Source of the DNA: Carboxylicivirga taeanensis
GTDB lineage: Bacteria > Bacteroidota > Bacteroidia > Bacteroidales > Marinilabiliaceae
Direction: 5' to 3'
Assembly (NCBI RefSeq): GCF_051851475.1
Contig: NZ_JBPUSJ010000001.1
Coordinates: 496,001 to 560,000 of the forward strand
DNA length: 64,000 nt
Shown: piece by piece, positions 18,033 through 26,953 of the stretch
Layout of the letters: every line of letters starts with the position of its first letter
How positions within the stretch are numbered: position 1 is the stretch's first letter
Made by a program: the position numbers and the translations under genes
Notes under the pieces: model-generated
Told to the model about the DNA's origin: nothing
Seen by the model: the letters and a program-made list of their open reading frames with translations, nothing else
The model's database searches: none

Positions 18033-18725
18033 TTAGTCAGTCGGCTCACCCAAGAAATCAATCTCCGCCTGCAGTTCCTCAGCCACTGAAGTCTCGAGTA
18101 ACTTATTAGTTGAGCGCAACTGTGTGACAAAAAGCCTGACGAGCTCTATCGTGGATCGGTCGTGTCGCATGCACATCCGTAAAGCATAAGAACCAGCCTG
18201 ATAAACCAGCTGGTGGGCGTCCATGCTAATGATACCGATCAGCTCTTGAACAGTGAATCCCTTCGTGGCGATGCCCCCCTGCAGTCTGCGCCCAATACTA
18301 AAGAGGCCAAGCGAACGAAGGTAAACATCCGAACCAGTCAACCACTCAGGCAACAACTGATCCAATACCTCAACTCGTGACCATAAAAACATTGCTGAAC
18401 GTTCTACCAAATCTTTATTATCAATAAGAGCAGTCCACTCCTTGCAACGTTCAAGAGTCATTTCTTTTGAAGGAACAATCAACGCAGCCAACAGCATGGT
18501 TTCGCGAATTTCGAGAAACCAAAGTCGTTCGGCTAGTGCATAACTTACCGGAATACGTTTAGCCAATTGCTTTAAATGTGGCACAGCCACCCCAAAATTT
18601 TCCCGATAATGAATGCCGCGGCTTTCCATTTGCGAAGTAGTGGCACCATTCATGTGCAAGCGCACCTGATTTTTTACCCATGCCACTTCTTTCTCTACTT
18701 TCTGATTTTCAATAAAAAACTTCAT
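18033..18725 (-). CDS. DNA alkylation repair protein, AlkD-like HEAT-repeat family
   Basis: A 230-residue all-alpha protein. The ATG at 18725 (MKFFIENQKVEKEVAWV) is preferred: the longer reading frame back to 18824 would overlap the tRNA-His promoter region and adds a low-complexity basic stretch. Segments such as GIHYRENFGVAVPHLKQLAKRI and LWFLEIRETMLLAALIV match the AlkD family of DNA glycosylases built from HEAT-like repeats, which remove alkylated bases without flipping them. The assignment rests on overall pattern, and the catalytic Asp was not confirmed. Some family members act on other substrates or are structural. The gene diverges from tRNA-His. Confidence 0.65.
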   Translation of the reverse strand: MKFFIENQKVEKEVAWVKNQVRLHMNGATTSQMESRGIHYRENFGVAVPHLKQLAKRIPVSYALAERLWFLEIRETMLLAALIVPSKEMTLERCKEWTALIDNKDLVERSAMFLWSRVEVLDQLLPEWLTGSDVYLRSLGLFSIGRRLQGGIATKGFTVQELIGIISMDAHQLVYQAGSYALRMCMRHDRSTIELVRLFVTQLRSTNKLLETSVAEELQAEIDFLGEPTD

Positions 18726-18784
18726 ATCTCCCACAAATAACCAGCTACAAAGGAAAAAGTTTTTTTTATTTTTTTTCATTCTTC

Positions 18785-18816
18785 TTGCAAATATTACATC
18801 ACAAATACTATCTTTG
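18785..18816 (+). promoter_or_regulatory. Promoter of tRNA-His
   Basis: TTG (18785-18787), a 21-nt spacer and TATCTTTG (18809-18816) match the Bacteroidetes consensus. Transcription would begin around 18823, about 11 nt before the tRNA. Confidence 0.65.
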
Positions 18817-18833
18817 CATCGCAAAACAGAAAT

Positions 18834-18908
18834 GGTGGTTGTAGCTCAGTTGGTTAGAGCGCTGGATTGTGGTTCCAGAGGTCGTCGGTTCGAACCCGAT
18901 CTTCCACC
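18834..18908 (+). tRNA. tRNA-His (GTG)
   Basis: A complete cloverleaf: G at -1, D arm GCTC...GAGC, anticodon arm CTGGA-TTGTGGT-TCCAG with anticodon GTG, a T arm with TTCGAAC and discriminator C73 opposite G-1, as tRNA-His requires. CCA is not encoded. As read, the acceptor stem GTGGTTG/CTTCCAC leaves two adjacent T-T mismatches at pairs 5:68 and 6:67. Confidence 0.93.
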
Positions 18909-18909
18909 C

Positions 18910-18947
18910 AAAGCCTCAGTTAGAAATAGCTGAGGCTTTTGTTTTTC
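18910..18947 (+). terminator. Terminator of tRNA-His
   Basis: AAGCCTCAG pairs perfectly with CTGAGGCTT (loop about 10 nt) and is followed by a T-rich run. Confidence 0.9.
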
Positions 18948-19077
18948 CACTACTTCTCCTCTATTTATACCTGGTTTAAATTACTGATTCACAGACTGTG
19001 CTTGCGTTATTTTTAGTAATTTCAATGACTGGGAATATTAAAAAAAGCAACAGGTAACAACCGAATAACAGCACAGT

Positions 19078-19995
19078 ATGAAAAGAAGAGACTTTTTAAG
19101 AACAGGCATTGGCGCTGGTTTGCTAAGTGGTGCTTTGCCACTTTTTGGCGGATTAGAGTCTGTCAACGGCAGCCCCGCCATGGCTGAATACGATTTAGCA
19201 GCTGTGAGAGGCGGAAGCGGTGGTGACATGTTTGATCGTGCCATTGAAGCTATAGGTGGTATCGGTAAGTATGTAAAAAAGGGACAAACAGTAGTTGTTA
19301 AACCCAACATCGGATGGGATGCCCCACCCGAGAGAGCCGCCAACACCAACCCTGAAGTGGTTGCACGTATTATTCAACGCTGCAAAGAAGCGGGCGCCTC
19401 AGAAGTATATGTATTTGACAATACCTGTAATAAATGGGATCGCTGCTATAAAAACAGTGGTATTGAAGCTGCCGTAAAAGCTGCCGGAGGAAAAATGGTA
19501 CCGGGCAACACCGAATCGTTTTATAAGGAAGTGGATATACCTCAGGGCGTTAGTTTAAAAAAGGCCAAAGTTCATAAAATGATACTGGAATCGGATGTGT
19601 TTATTAACGTACCGGTTATGAAACACCACAGCAGCACACGCATCTCCCTGGCCATGAAGAACCTGATGGGCGTTGTGTGGGATCGAAAATTCTACCACTC
19701 CAACGACCTGCACCAGTGCATCGCCGATTTTTGTACTTTCAGAAAGCCCGATTTAAATATTATTGATGGTTATAACATGATGACTAAGAATGGACCACGC
19801 GGTGTGTCGGTGGCCGATGTTACTAACCTGAAAGCCCTGATTGCCGGTAGAGACATCGTAGCTGTAGATGCAGCCTCCACTAAAATGTTTGGACTGGAAC
19901 CGTCAGAAATAGGCCATATAAAAATAGCCCACGATATGCATCTGGGCAACATGAATCTGGAGGAATTAAGCATTAGCAAACAAAAAATGGCATAG
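19078..19995 (+). CDS. DUF362 protein with twin-arginine signal
   Basis: A 305-residue periplasmic or membrane-anchored protein. MKRRDFLRTGIGAGLL is a clear twin-arginine signal, and such signals are typical of proteins folded around a cofactor before export. The body matches DUF362: VKPNIGWDAPPERAANTNPEVV near residue 80, a central VFINVPVMKHHSSTRISLAMKNLMG and a C-terminal region around ALIAGRDIVAVDAAS. Family members are found beside ferredoxin-like genes and their reaction is unknown; here the partner is the polyferredoxin 33 nt downstream. The protein itself has no cysteine cluster. The two genes probably form a redox unit at the membrane. Start choice is supported by the RR motif. Confidence 0.82.
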   Translation: MKRRDFLRTGIGAGLLSGALPLFGGLESVNGSPAMAEYDLAAVRGGSGGDMFDRAIEAIGGIGKYVKKGQTVVVKPNIGWDAPPERAANTNPEVVARIIQRCKEAGASEVYVFDNTCNKWDRCYKNSGIEAAVKAAGGKMVPGNTESFYKEVDIPQGVSLKKAKVHKMILESDVFINVPVMKHHSSTRISLAMKNLMGVVWDRKFYHSNDLHQCIADFCTFRKPDLNIIDGYNMMTKNGPRGVSVADVTNLKALIAGRDIVAVDAASTKMFGLEPSEIGHIKIAHDMHLGNMNLEELSISKQKMA

Positions 19996-20028
19996 CACAC
20001 CTTCGTTTATCTGCTTAAAAATCGAACA

Positions 20029-21579
20029 ATGAATTATAAAAGACTCAAAAGGACAAGGGTGATTCTTTCACTCTTGTTTTTTATTCTGACGACCTCACTT
20101 TTTTTGGATATCTATGAAAAATATGCCAACGAAACGGTGCAGGAAATACTTTATTTACAATTTATTCCATCTTTTCTGAAGTTTCTGAACTCTTTTGCCA
20201 TTGGCACTATTGGGTTTCTTATCATCATTGCACTAACCGCGTTTATTGGCCGCTTTTATTGCAGCAGCATATGCCCATTAGGCATTTTACAAGACCTAAT
20301 TGCCTGGCTAGCTAAGAAACGCTCGAACAAAACATTTTTTTACAAGAAAAAGCAAGGATACCCAATTCTCAGATACGCGTTGCTAATCATCACTGCACTA
20401 ACGCTGGCTTTTTCGTTCTCAGCACTTATCACTATTCTGGATCCCTACAGCAACTTTGGACGTATTATAACCTACCTGGTGCGCCCGGTTGTAGTGGTTG
20501 TAAACAATGGCCTTTCAATGCTATTACATAAAGTTGAGATATACAGCTTAAATCCGCTGAAACTGGTTGGCGCGCCCTGGTTTGTACTGCTGTTTACAAG
20601 TAGTCTGTTCATAGCTATAACCTATATGTCATATAAGCGCGGACGTTTATTTTGTAACACAATCTGTCCGGTGGGCACTTTCCTGGGGCTCCTCTCTAAA
20701 GTGTCGTATCTAAAAATTCAGTTTAATAAGGAAAACTGTACGAAGTGCGGCAAATGCATTGGCGCATGTAAAAGTGAGTGCATAGACATTAAAAACTTCC
20801 GCATTGATAGCTCCAGGTGCGTCGATTGCTTCAATTGCCTAACGGTTTGTCAGGATAATGCTCTGCGCCTAACCTCCCAAAAACCGAGTTCTCAACAGCC
20901 TGCTGAAACCAGCAGAAGAGCGGCCATTGCAACAGGTATTGGATTACTCATTGGTCCTAAAGCTCTGGCAGATATTAACAATAAAAAGGATACCTCTCAG
21001 CTTCTTGAAAACAAAAAAGAATTCGCGGTATCACCACCAGGTTCTATCAGCATCCAACGGTTTAACTCAATTTGTACGGGGTGCGGACTATGCATAGCTG
21101 CCTGCCCCACTCAGGTACTGCAACCAGCCGTTAATCAATACGGCTTGAAAGGGTTTATGCAGCCCCACATGGACTACCTATCGGGTTACTGCAATTTTGA
21201 CTGCCGCGGATGTGGTAAGATTTGCCCAACCGGTGCCATATTGCCAATTACCATTAAAGAAAAGCAGCTCACCCAACTTGGCAAAGCTGTTTTTGTTAAA
21301 GAAAACTGCGTGGTTTATACCGACGGAACCGATTGTGGTGCCTGCTCTGAGCACTGCCCAACAAAAGCAGTCAATATGGTGCCATACGAAGGCAAGCTAC
21401 TCATTCCCGAAGTCAATCAGGAGATTTGTATTGGCTGTGGAGCCTGTGAGCACCCTTGCCCTATCGATGCTCCTTATAAAGCCATCTTTGTTGATGGCAA
21501 TGCCATTCATCAGGCCGCCCAAAAACCCAAAGAAGAAGAACAAACCACGGCACCTGTTGAAGAAGATTTTCCTTTCTAA
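20029..21579 (+). CDS. NapH/NapG-like membrane polyferredoxin fusion
   Basis: A 516-residue protein in two halves. The first (residues 1-290) resembles NapH/NosR: membrane helices around 12-30, 50-75, 113-138 and 183-203, two CxxxCP motifs (CSSICPLG, CNTICPVG) and two ferredoxin motifs (CTKCGKCIGAC, CVDCFNCLTVC). The second half begins with a twin-arginine-like stretch at 295-310 (SRRAAIATGIGLLIGP) followed by a NapG-like ferredoxin domain with CTGCGLCIAAC, CNFDCRGCGKIC, CGACSEHC and CIGCGACEHPC. It may pass electrons from quinol or a cytoplasmic donor to the periplasm, perhaps to the DUF362 partner. No nap or nos reductase genes lie nearby. A bidirectional terminator follows. Confidence 0.85.
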   Translation: MNYKRLKRTRVILSLLFFILTTSLFLDIYEKYANETVQEILYLQFIPSFLKFLNSFAIGTIGFLIIIALTAFIGRFYCSSICPLGILQDLIAWLAKKRSNKTFFYKKKQGYPILRYALLIITALTLAFSFSALITILDPYSNFGRIITYLVRPVVVVVNNGLSMLLHKVEIYSLNPLKLVGAPWFVLLFTSSLFIAITYMSYKRGRLFCNTICPVGTFLGLLSKVSYLKIQFNKENCTKCGKCIGACKSECIDIKNFRIDSSRCVDCFNCLTVCQDNALRLTSQKPSSQQPAETSRRAAIATGIGLLIGPKALADINNKKDTSQLLENKKEFAVSPPGSISIQRFNSICTGCGLCIAACPTQVLQPAVNQYGLKGFMQPHMDYLSGYCNFDCRGCGKICPTGAILPITIKEKQLTQLGKAVFVKENCVVYTDGTDCGACSEHCPTKAVNMVPYEGKLLIPEVNQEICIGCGACEHPCPIDAPYKAIFVDGNAIHQAAQKPKEEEQTTAPVEEDFPF

Positions 21580-21587
21580 AAAAAGAG

Positions 21588-21617
21588 AGGCCATCCCAAA
21601 AGGGTGGCCTGCTTTTT
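21588..21617. terminator. Bidirectional terminator
   Basis: AGGCCATCC pairs with GGGTGGCCT (one G-T), has a CAAAA loop, a T-run on the plus side and an A-run (T-run on minus) on the other. It serves the polyferredoxin gene and the convergent ABC gene. Confidence 0.85.
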
Positions 21618-24600
21618 TATGGTCTGATTTTTTGTAATCGCTGGTTGAGTCGCCGCAGCTTGAATGTTTCGAAGTAGCGAATGACTTTTCTAAGAATATC
21701 AAAATACAAGGTGACATAAAAGAATGCTACACCCAGCCATACAATAAGCATATTAAACAATGGCGTCGAAATATAAATATCCATCAGGCACTTTTCAGGC
21801 GCATACAAATGCGAACGTCCAAAATTGGATACGGGCCTGTTAAAAATAGGGTGCTTCTTTTGGATGATTGCCTGCCCTGTCACCACCATCTGTTGCAGTT
21901 CCCGTTTGTTAAGAACCACCTCTTCCAAAGCTTCGTTCTGATAAGTATCCTTAAACTTTAAAAAGGCCTCCTTTGAACCATACTTCTTTATGAGTTTATC
22001 AAACAGCTCGTCCTTATTTTGTTTCCCCTCGACATATAACTTTTTATTAAGCTGTTTCTCCCGTTTTAAAAGCGCTTCAATTTTCTCATAAGAACCTGTT
22101 GTATAACTTACCTTCCCGCTCAAATAAAAAGCCAGTGCCGGGTAATGAGCTATTTTATGGCCAGCCAGTTTAAGCAGTTCGGATGCGAGCAGCTGAGAGG
22201 CATGTTGCAACTCTTCTTGTTCATCTCTGACCAAGTGATAGCGGCAGGTGGCATTTAAATCCTCAAGCTTAGGAATTAACAAATTGCTATTGTAGGAGGT
22301 CGAACTTATTTGCCTGTCTAAATCAAAAAACTGCTTTTCGTAGGCATTGTTCTTGAACTGATTAACTGCCAAAGCCTCATACGACCAACGTGAAGTCATT
22401 AAATCGCCAATGCGCGGAACGTATTGCTCTGAGGCAATGGTGTTATGCAACTTATCAAAGTTGACAATGACACCACTAAACAACAATTGGGGAACCAAAA
22501 TAAGAGGTATGAGCACATAGATAGCCACCACAGAGTTTAGGCCACTACTTATATTCAAACCAATCATGTTGGCATAACAGGCCGTACTGAATAGAATCAA
22601 CCAATAGCTCAGCGTCAGTCCCTTTATTTCAAGTATATAATTGCCAATTAGTACAAAACTGAGCGTTTGAACAGCCGATATGGCAAATAGTACTACTATT
22701 TTGCTATTCAGGTAACTGAAACGGCTCAGGTTCAAAAAGGACTCTCGCTGCAAGAGCCGCCGATCCTTAAAAATCTCTTCTGCACTCACAATCAATCCCA
22801 AAAACAAGGCTACCACCACACACATGAACAGATAAGCCGGAATATTGACATTTTTTGCAAACACATAAACCGAATCGTTAGTCCCATCCCCACTAATATA
22901 CTTGGTAAAATAGCCAAGTATCAGCGCCAGGATAGGGGCCTGCATCATATTAATCATCAGGTATTGCTTATCCTTAATTTTGGATAGGGTATCCCTTAAG
23001 AGGTAAATAATAAACTGCTGAACCCGTCCGGGAATGTTATATAAATTTGGAGGCAGCTTCTCCCGTTTCTCATTATGCTGCGGGGCTTTCCATTCGAACT
23101 TATCCTCGAAATTCTCAACATAGGCAGTATACCACTCGTTGGGCGACACTTTACGCTGACGAATGAATTTACCATATGGATTCACCATACGAGCTTCAAT
23201 GATGCGCAAAGGTTGCTCTGTTTGCACATTACCACAGGCGTAGCACTCCTTTTCCTCAGGGTTAACATAGGAGGCCTTTTTCTTGAAATAAGTAATGGCA
23301 TCCATTGGATTACCATTATAAATAATACGCCCCCCTTTATCAATAATCAGGAGCTTATCGATAAGTTTGTACAAATCGCTGCTGGGCTGATGGATATTTA
23401 TAAACACCAGCTTCCCTTTTAGCGTTTGCCTTTTAAGCAGCAACATTACCTTTTCTGAATCCATGGATGAGAGCCCCGATGTAGGCTCATCAACAAATAA
23501 AACAGATGGTTCACGAATTAATTCCAGAGCAATGTTCAAACGCTTGCGCTGCCCTCCGCTGAGTATTTTATTCAGGGGCGAGCCCACTACCAAATCGCGC
23601 GCCTCGACCAGATCGAAGTCGTGCAGCGCCTTTTCGACCAATACTGTAATTTCCTCCTTAGTGAAATGACTAAAGCATAAACGGGCATTAAAATACAGGT
23701 TTTCAAATACGGTTAACTCCTCTTTAAGAAGGTCATCCTGTGGTACATATCCAATAACCCCAGCCAATGCCTCTTTATCCTCGTGTAAATTAAACCCATT
23801 TATATGAATGCGTCCGCTATGGTATTTCAAATTGCCATTAAGCACATTTAGCAAGGTAGACTTACCTGTACCGCTGCCACCCATCACAGCAACAAGTTGA
23901 CCCGACCGCCCCGAAAAGCTGAATGGGTGAATCCCCACCTGATTATTACTGAACTTATAGGTAACATCGAGTGCGCGGTAAAGAATACGTGCACGCCCTG
24001 ACTTGGCAATAAAGTGCTCAGCTACCCGGCCATAATAAACAGGCGCCATTCGCGAAGTTTTTATTACCGCACCCGGCCTGAATGCCACTCCTTTATTCTG
24101 CTCAATGATATGTCCGTTAAGGTATAAGTTACGATTCCCTGAGTAGCGGAAAAACAGGAGGTTGGTTTCCTGCACATGCAATATCCATACAAATACCTGC
24201 TGCCTGGGGTTGTAGATATGCTTAATGCGCTCATCGGGCTTCTCCTTTTGTCCGCTTATCAGCAGCAAGCGCTCCTTATCCTCCACTTCGAGCGGGTAAT
24301 AAAGTATGAACTTACTCAAATTGTCATAATCACGCTGATCGAGCTTAAGGTAACGGGCCAGCGCATCGGTAAAGTAGCATTCTTCCTCAGATGCACTCCC
24401 ATCGCGCATAATATAGTTAAGCATGTTAGTTACCAACATGTATTTCTCCGACTGCTCGAGCTCCTGGTTCAGCTCCTCGCAGATTTTAGCCAGCCGGTCC
24501 ATATTGGTTGAGGTTTGCTTATCTCGCGCTTTCTGGTCCTTGCTGTACGAATCTTTATGATACTCACCTATATAATACGTATAGCGCTCTAATGCCCGCT

Positions 24601-24736
24601 CTGCATACTCACTATTTAAGTTTCGGAGCAAGAAATTTTTGACTTCTATAAACCCATCGCCAGTTTTTTGTTCCTCGCGTCTGTCGGTTAACAGTGCAAA
24701 AATCTGCATCAATGCTTCCAAAAAAAGTTCACTCAT
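21617..24736 (-). CDS. ABC-2/ABCG-type ABC protein with TerB-like N-terminus (module 1)
   Basis: A 1039-residue half-transporter. Residues 1-145 are helical and TerB-like (a weak resemblance). About 175-250 is a domain shared with the paralog at 53506-56556 (FFRYSGNRNLYLNG). The ATPase follows: Walker A GGSGTGKST at 286-294, signature LSGGQRKRL at 392-400, Walker B VLFVDEP at 412-418 and H-loop NIHQPSSD, all intact and of ABCG type. A CYACGN motif (Cys498, Cys501) precedes a membrane domain with about six helices, with a long extracytoplasmic insert of roughly 250 residues before the last helix. A lipoprotein gene lies 106 nt upstream, across an attenuator-like terminator. Substrate is unknown: export of lipid or sterol-like compounds would fit ABCG, but a non-transport role is possible. 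Confidence 0.85.
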   Translation of the reverse strand: MSELFLEALMQIFALLTDRREEQKTGDGFIEVKNFLLRNLNSEYAERALERYTYYIGEYHKDSYSKDQKARDKQTSTNMDRLAKICEELNQELEQSEKYMLVTNMLNYIMRDGSASEEECYFTDALARYLKLDQRDYDNLSKFILYYPLEVEDKERLLLISGQKEKPDERIKHIYNPRQQVFVWILHVQETNLLFFRYSGNRNLYLNGHIIEQNKGVAFRPGAVIKTSRMAPVYYGRVAEHFIAKSGRARILYRALDVTYKFSNNQVGIHPFSFSGRSGQLVAVMGGSGTGKSTLLNVLNGNLKYHSGRIHINGFNLHEDKEALAGVIGYVPQDDLLKEELTVFENLYFNARLCFSHFTKEEITVLVEKALHDFDLVEARDLVVGSPLNKILSGGQRKRLNIALELIREPSVLFVDEPTSGLSSMDSEKVMLLLKRQTLKGKLVFINIHQPSSDLYKLIDKLLIIDKGGRIIYNGNPMDAITYFKKKASYVNPEEKECYACGNVQTEQPLRIIEARMVNPYGKFIRQRKVSPNEWYTAYVENFEDKFEWKAPQHNEKREKLPPNLYNIPGRVQQFIIYLLRDTLSKIKDKQYLMINMMQAPILALILGYFTKYISGDGTNDSVYVFAKNVNIPAYLFMCVVVALFLGLIVSAEEIFKDRRLLQRESFLNLSRFSYLNSKIVVLFAISAVQTLSFVLIGNYILEIKGLTLSYWLILFSTACYANMIGLNISSGLNSVVAIYVLIPLILVPQLLFSGVIVNFDKLHNTIASEQYVPRIGDLMTSRWSYEALAVNQFKNNAYEKQFFDLDRQISSTSYNSNLLIPKLEDLNATCRYHLVRDEQEELQHASQLLASELLKLAGHKIAHYPALAFYLSGKVSYTTGSYEKIEALLKREKQLNKKLYVEGKQNKDELFDKLIKKYGSKEAFLKFKDTYQNEALEEVVLNKRELQQMVVTGQAIIQKKHPIFNRPVSNFGRSHLYAPEKCLMDIYISTPLFNMLIVWLGVAFFYVTLYFDILRKVIRYFETFKLRRLNQRLQKIRP

Positions 24737-24790
24737 TTTAAACTATTATGGGTTGGTTTGAAAGATAGTAAATTTTATCAGCACATTACG

Positions 24791-24819
24791 AAAAAGGGGA
24801 AGTCCGATTGGCTTCCCCT
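24791..24819 (-). terminator. Terminator or attenuator between lipoprotein and ABC genes
   Basis: On the minus strand AGGGGAAG and CTTCCCCT form a perfect 8-bp stem followed by TTTTTC. It lies just after the lipoprotein stop and before the ABC gene, so it may set their relative expression. Confidence 0.7.
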
Positions 24820-24842
24820 AAAATATCTTTTTGTATTCAACC

Positions 24843-25655
24843 TTACGAAACGTACTTCTCGCGCAAAACTGCTACATTCTCTTCGATAGCATCCAGTTGC
24901 TCAACGGTGATACTTCCTTCATCAACGCTGTTAAATATCTCGTGCAGAATCTTCAGGTCTTCAATCGCAGACGTTATGTCTTCGTTTGATGCGTGCATTT
25001 CCAACATTGACATCAGCCTGTTAAGAGGTTCTTTTTGCTCCATAATTATGGCCACCATTTCTTTGTTACTAAAAGTTTCTTCCGAAATATGTGTGGCAAT
25101 GTATAAAGCTTCCACCCAGCTACCGGTAATTACCAATAATGAAACTGAAGCCCTGTCGTTTTTATTCAAATACTCATAGGTGTTATAAAATGTATTGGTA
25201 ATCACGTTTACCAACTCATCTTTATTATCCAGATTATTCTCAATGGCTTCTAACAGGTCTTTATCCAAGGCTGGTGAAATATCCAACTTATCAACTAAAG
25301 TTTTTGAGGCATTCATAAAGTCGAGAGTTTCCTGCTGCTGACGGTAAGTACTTGCATAACTTAAGTCGGCACTGTAGATACCCAAATTGATTGCTTGCGC
25401 CTTTTCTGTTAAATATTTATCAACATTCGCCACCGGATTAGATAGTGACAAAATATACGCGGCTTCAATGCGATTAAGCATTTCAGTTACTTCAAACGAA
25501 GTTGGTAATGGATAGACAAACTCCCTCACCTCTTTTTCCACGCTTTCTTTCTTTATTTCAGGGGCTTTGTTTTGTTTAGCTTTCTTACTGTTACAGGCAG
25601 TTAACAACATAGTAGCAGCAACAACAAAAGATGCTATTCGAATAGTGCTTTTCAT
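24843..25655 (-). CDS. Lipoprotein of the ABC-partner family (module 1)
   Basis: A 270-residue lipoprotein. The ATG at 25655 gives MKSTIRIASFVVAATMLLTAC, a clean signal with lipobox LTAC; twelve further in-frame codons upstream spoil it. The mature protein is helical and acidic. It shares two motifs with the lipoprotein at 52538-53449: NLGIYSADLSY (about residue 90) and VITGSWVEALYIATHISEET (about 165), plus a C-terminal VLREKYVS. These motifs define a family I cannot name. Here the lipoprotein precedes its ABC gene, the reverse of module 2. It is probably attached to the inner face of the outer membrane or the outer face of the inner membrane and may be the periplasmic partner of the ABC protein. 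Confidence 0.75.
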   Translation of the reverse strand: MKSTIRIASFVVAATMLLTACNSKKAKQNKAPEIKKESVEKEVREFVYPLPTSFEVTEMLNRIEAAYILSLSNPVANVDKYLTEKAQAINLGIYSADLSYASTYRQQQETLDFMNASKTLVDKLDISPALDKDLLEAIENNLDNKDELVNVITNTFYNTYEYLNKNDRASVSLLVITGSWVEALYIATHISEETFSNKEMVAIIMEQKEPLNRLMSMLEMHASNEDITSAIEDLKILHEIFNSVDEGSITVEQLDAIEENVAVLREKYVS

Positions 25656-26053
25656 GTGTTTAAATTTTGGTTTTTTATATTCTCTTTTCAATTAAGAACC
25701 AAACGGGATAAAAATCCTGTATTCGACTAATAATAAATACCTTAACAAATATCGTTTTATCAGTCATCTAATTAATGAAACAAATATAACTGATTTTAAA
25801 AGAAATTGACCGGACAGTTCCTATAAAATAGCTCATTAATTCAATTTTACACCTCATGAATAAAATCAGTTTATTGGATTGAGCTTTCTGCCTACATTTA
25901 CAAACAAATCAGCGCAACCGTGAACCAAGCTGCTGATTATGCGTTTAGGTGTCATTTATCTCTCATCCTTCTGAATGGCTATAGTCTGTATTCATCCGCG
26001 ACCGGCCATCTCCAGAAAAGCGATTGAGAGAAAACAAATTATTTTGCAAATCC
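25656..26053. other. Intergenic region between divergent lipoprotein and EamA genes
   Basis: AT-rich and without an open reading frame worth calling. The minus strand has TATATTTG at 25781-25788, an exact -7 match giving a leader of about 120 nt for the lipoprotein, without a -33 TTG. For the EamA gene there is only a near match around 26040. I see no RNA structure or repeat. Confidence 0.5.
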
Positions 26054-26953
26054 ATGAAAGGAATTTTACTGGCCACGACCACAGCTGTATTATGGGGTAT
26101 TTTAGGCATTGCTCTGAAAGTTGCTCTAAACTATTTTGATCCCTATACCATTGTTTGGTTCCGTTTCTTTGTCGCTTCCCTGGCTTTAATTACCTATTAT
26201 ACGTTTAAAAAACCCAGTATGCTTAGCGTTTATCGTCGGCCTCCGCTAATGATGGTTGCAGGAGCAATCCTATTGGCAGGCAACTACATTGGTTACATGC
26301 AAGGTGTGAACTATGCCGGGCCGGCAGTGACCCAAATAATTATTCAGACGGGGCCCGTAATTTTAGGCATTATCGGCTTTACGGTTTTTAAAGAGCAACT
26401 CACTCTCACCAGAGCCATTGGATTTATTATTGCAACCATTGGTTTTATCGGCTTTTATTTTCAACAGCTTAATGAGCTAATGAGCCAGAAGGAAGCGCTC
26501 AACAGCGGGGTTCTGTGGACCCTGGGAGCGGCTGTAAGCTGGTCGGGCTATGCGTTCTTCAATAAGCAACTGGTACTAAAATACCATCCCCAACAAATTA
26601 ACTTAATCATCTTTGGGCTGCCTGCGATCTTGTTTCTCCCACTTGTACAATTCGATTTGTTACTCCAGAGTTATGACTGGTGGATATGGGCATTAATGGT
26701 TGCCCTGGGTTTAAACACGGTTGTTGCCTACGGTACTTTATCGGCTGCATTTAAATATACCGAAGCCAATAAGATAAGTATTATTATAATCATGAATCCG
26801 GTCATAACCTTCCTGGCTCTCGAAGTCCTCATTGCCTTAGACATACAATGGTTTTCGATGGCAAAAGTATCGCCAATGGCCTATTTAGGTGCCCTTCTGG
26901 TGCTGGGCGGTACCGTTTTGGCCATTGGCCTTTCAAGAACCAAAAAACATTAG
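26054..26953 (+). CDS. EamA/DMT-family transporter
   Basis: A 299-residue membrane protein with ten predicted helices arranged as two EamA repeats of five. The first begins MKGILLATTTAVLWGILG and the second near residue 160 (GVLWTLGAAVSWSGYAFFNKQ). I chose the ATG at 26054 because it gives the standard EamA N-terminus. The family exports amino acids, nucleotides or other metabolites across the inner membrane and no substrate can be assigned. Its stop codon overlaps the convergent DUF6146 gene by four bases, so there is no room for a separate terminator between them. Confidence 0.87.
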   Translation: MKGILLATTTAVLWGILGIALKVALNYFDPYTIVWFRFFVASLALITYYTFKKPSMLSVYRRPPLMMVAGAILLAGNYIGYMQGVNYAGPAVTQIIIQTGPVILGIIGFTVFKEQLTLTRAIGFIIATIGFIGFYFQQLNELMSQKEALNSGVLWTLGAAVSWSGYAFFNKQLVLKYHPQQINLIIFGLPAILFLPLVQFDLLLQSYDWWIWALMVALGLNTVVAYGTLSAAFKYTEANKISIIIIMNPVITFLALEVLIALDIQWFSMAKVSPMAYLGALLVLGGTVLAIGLSRTKKH

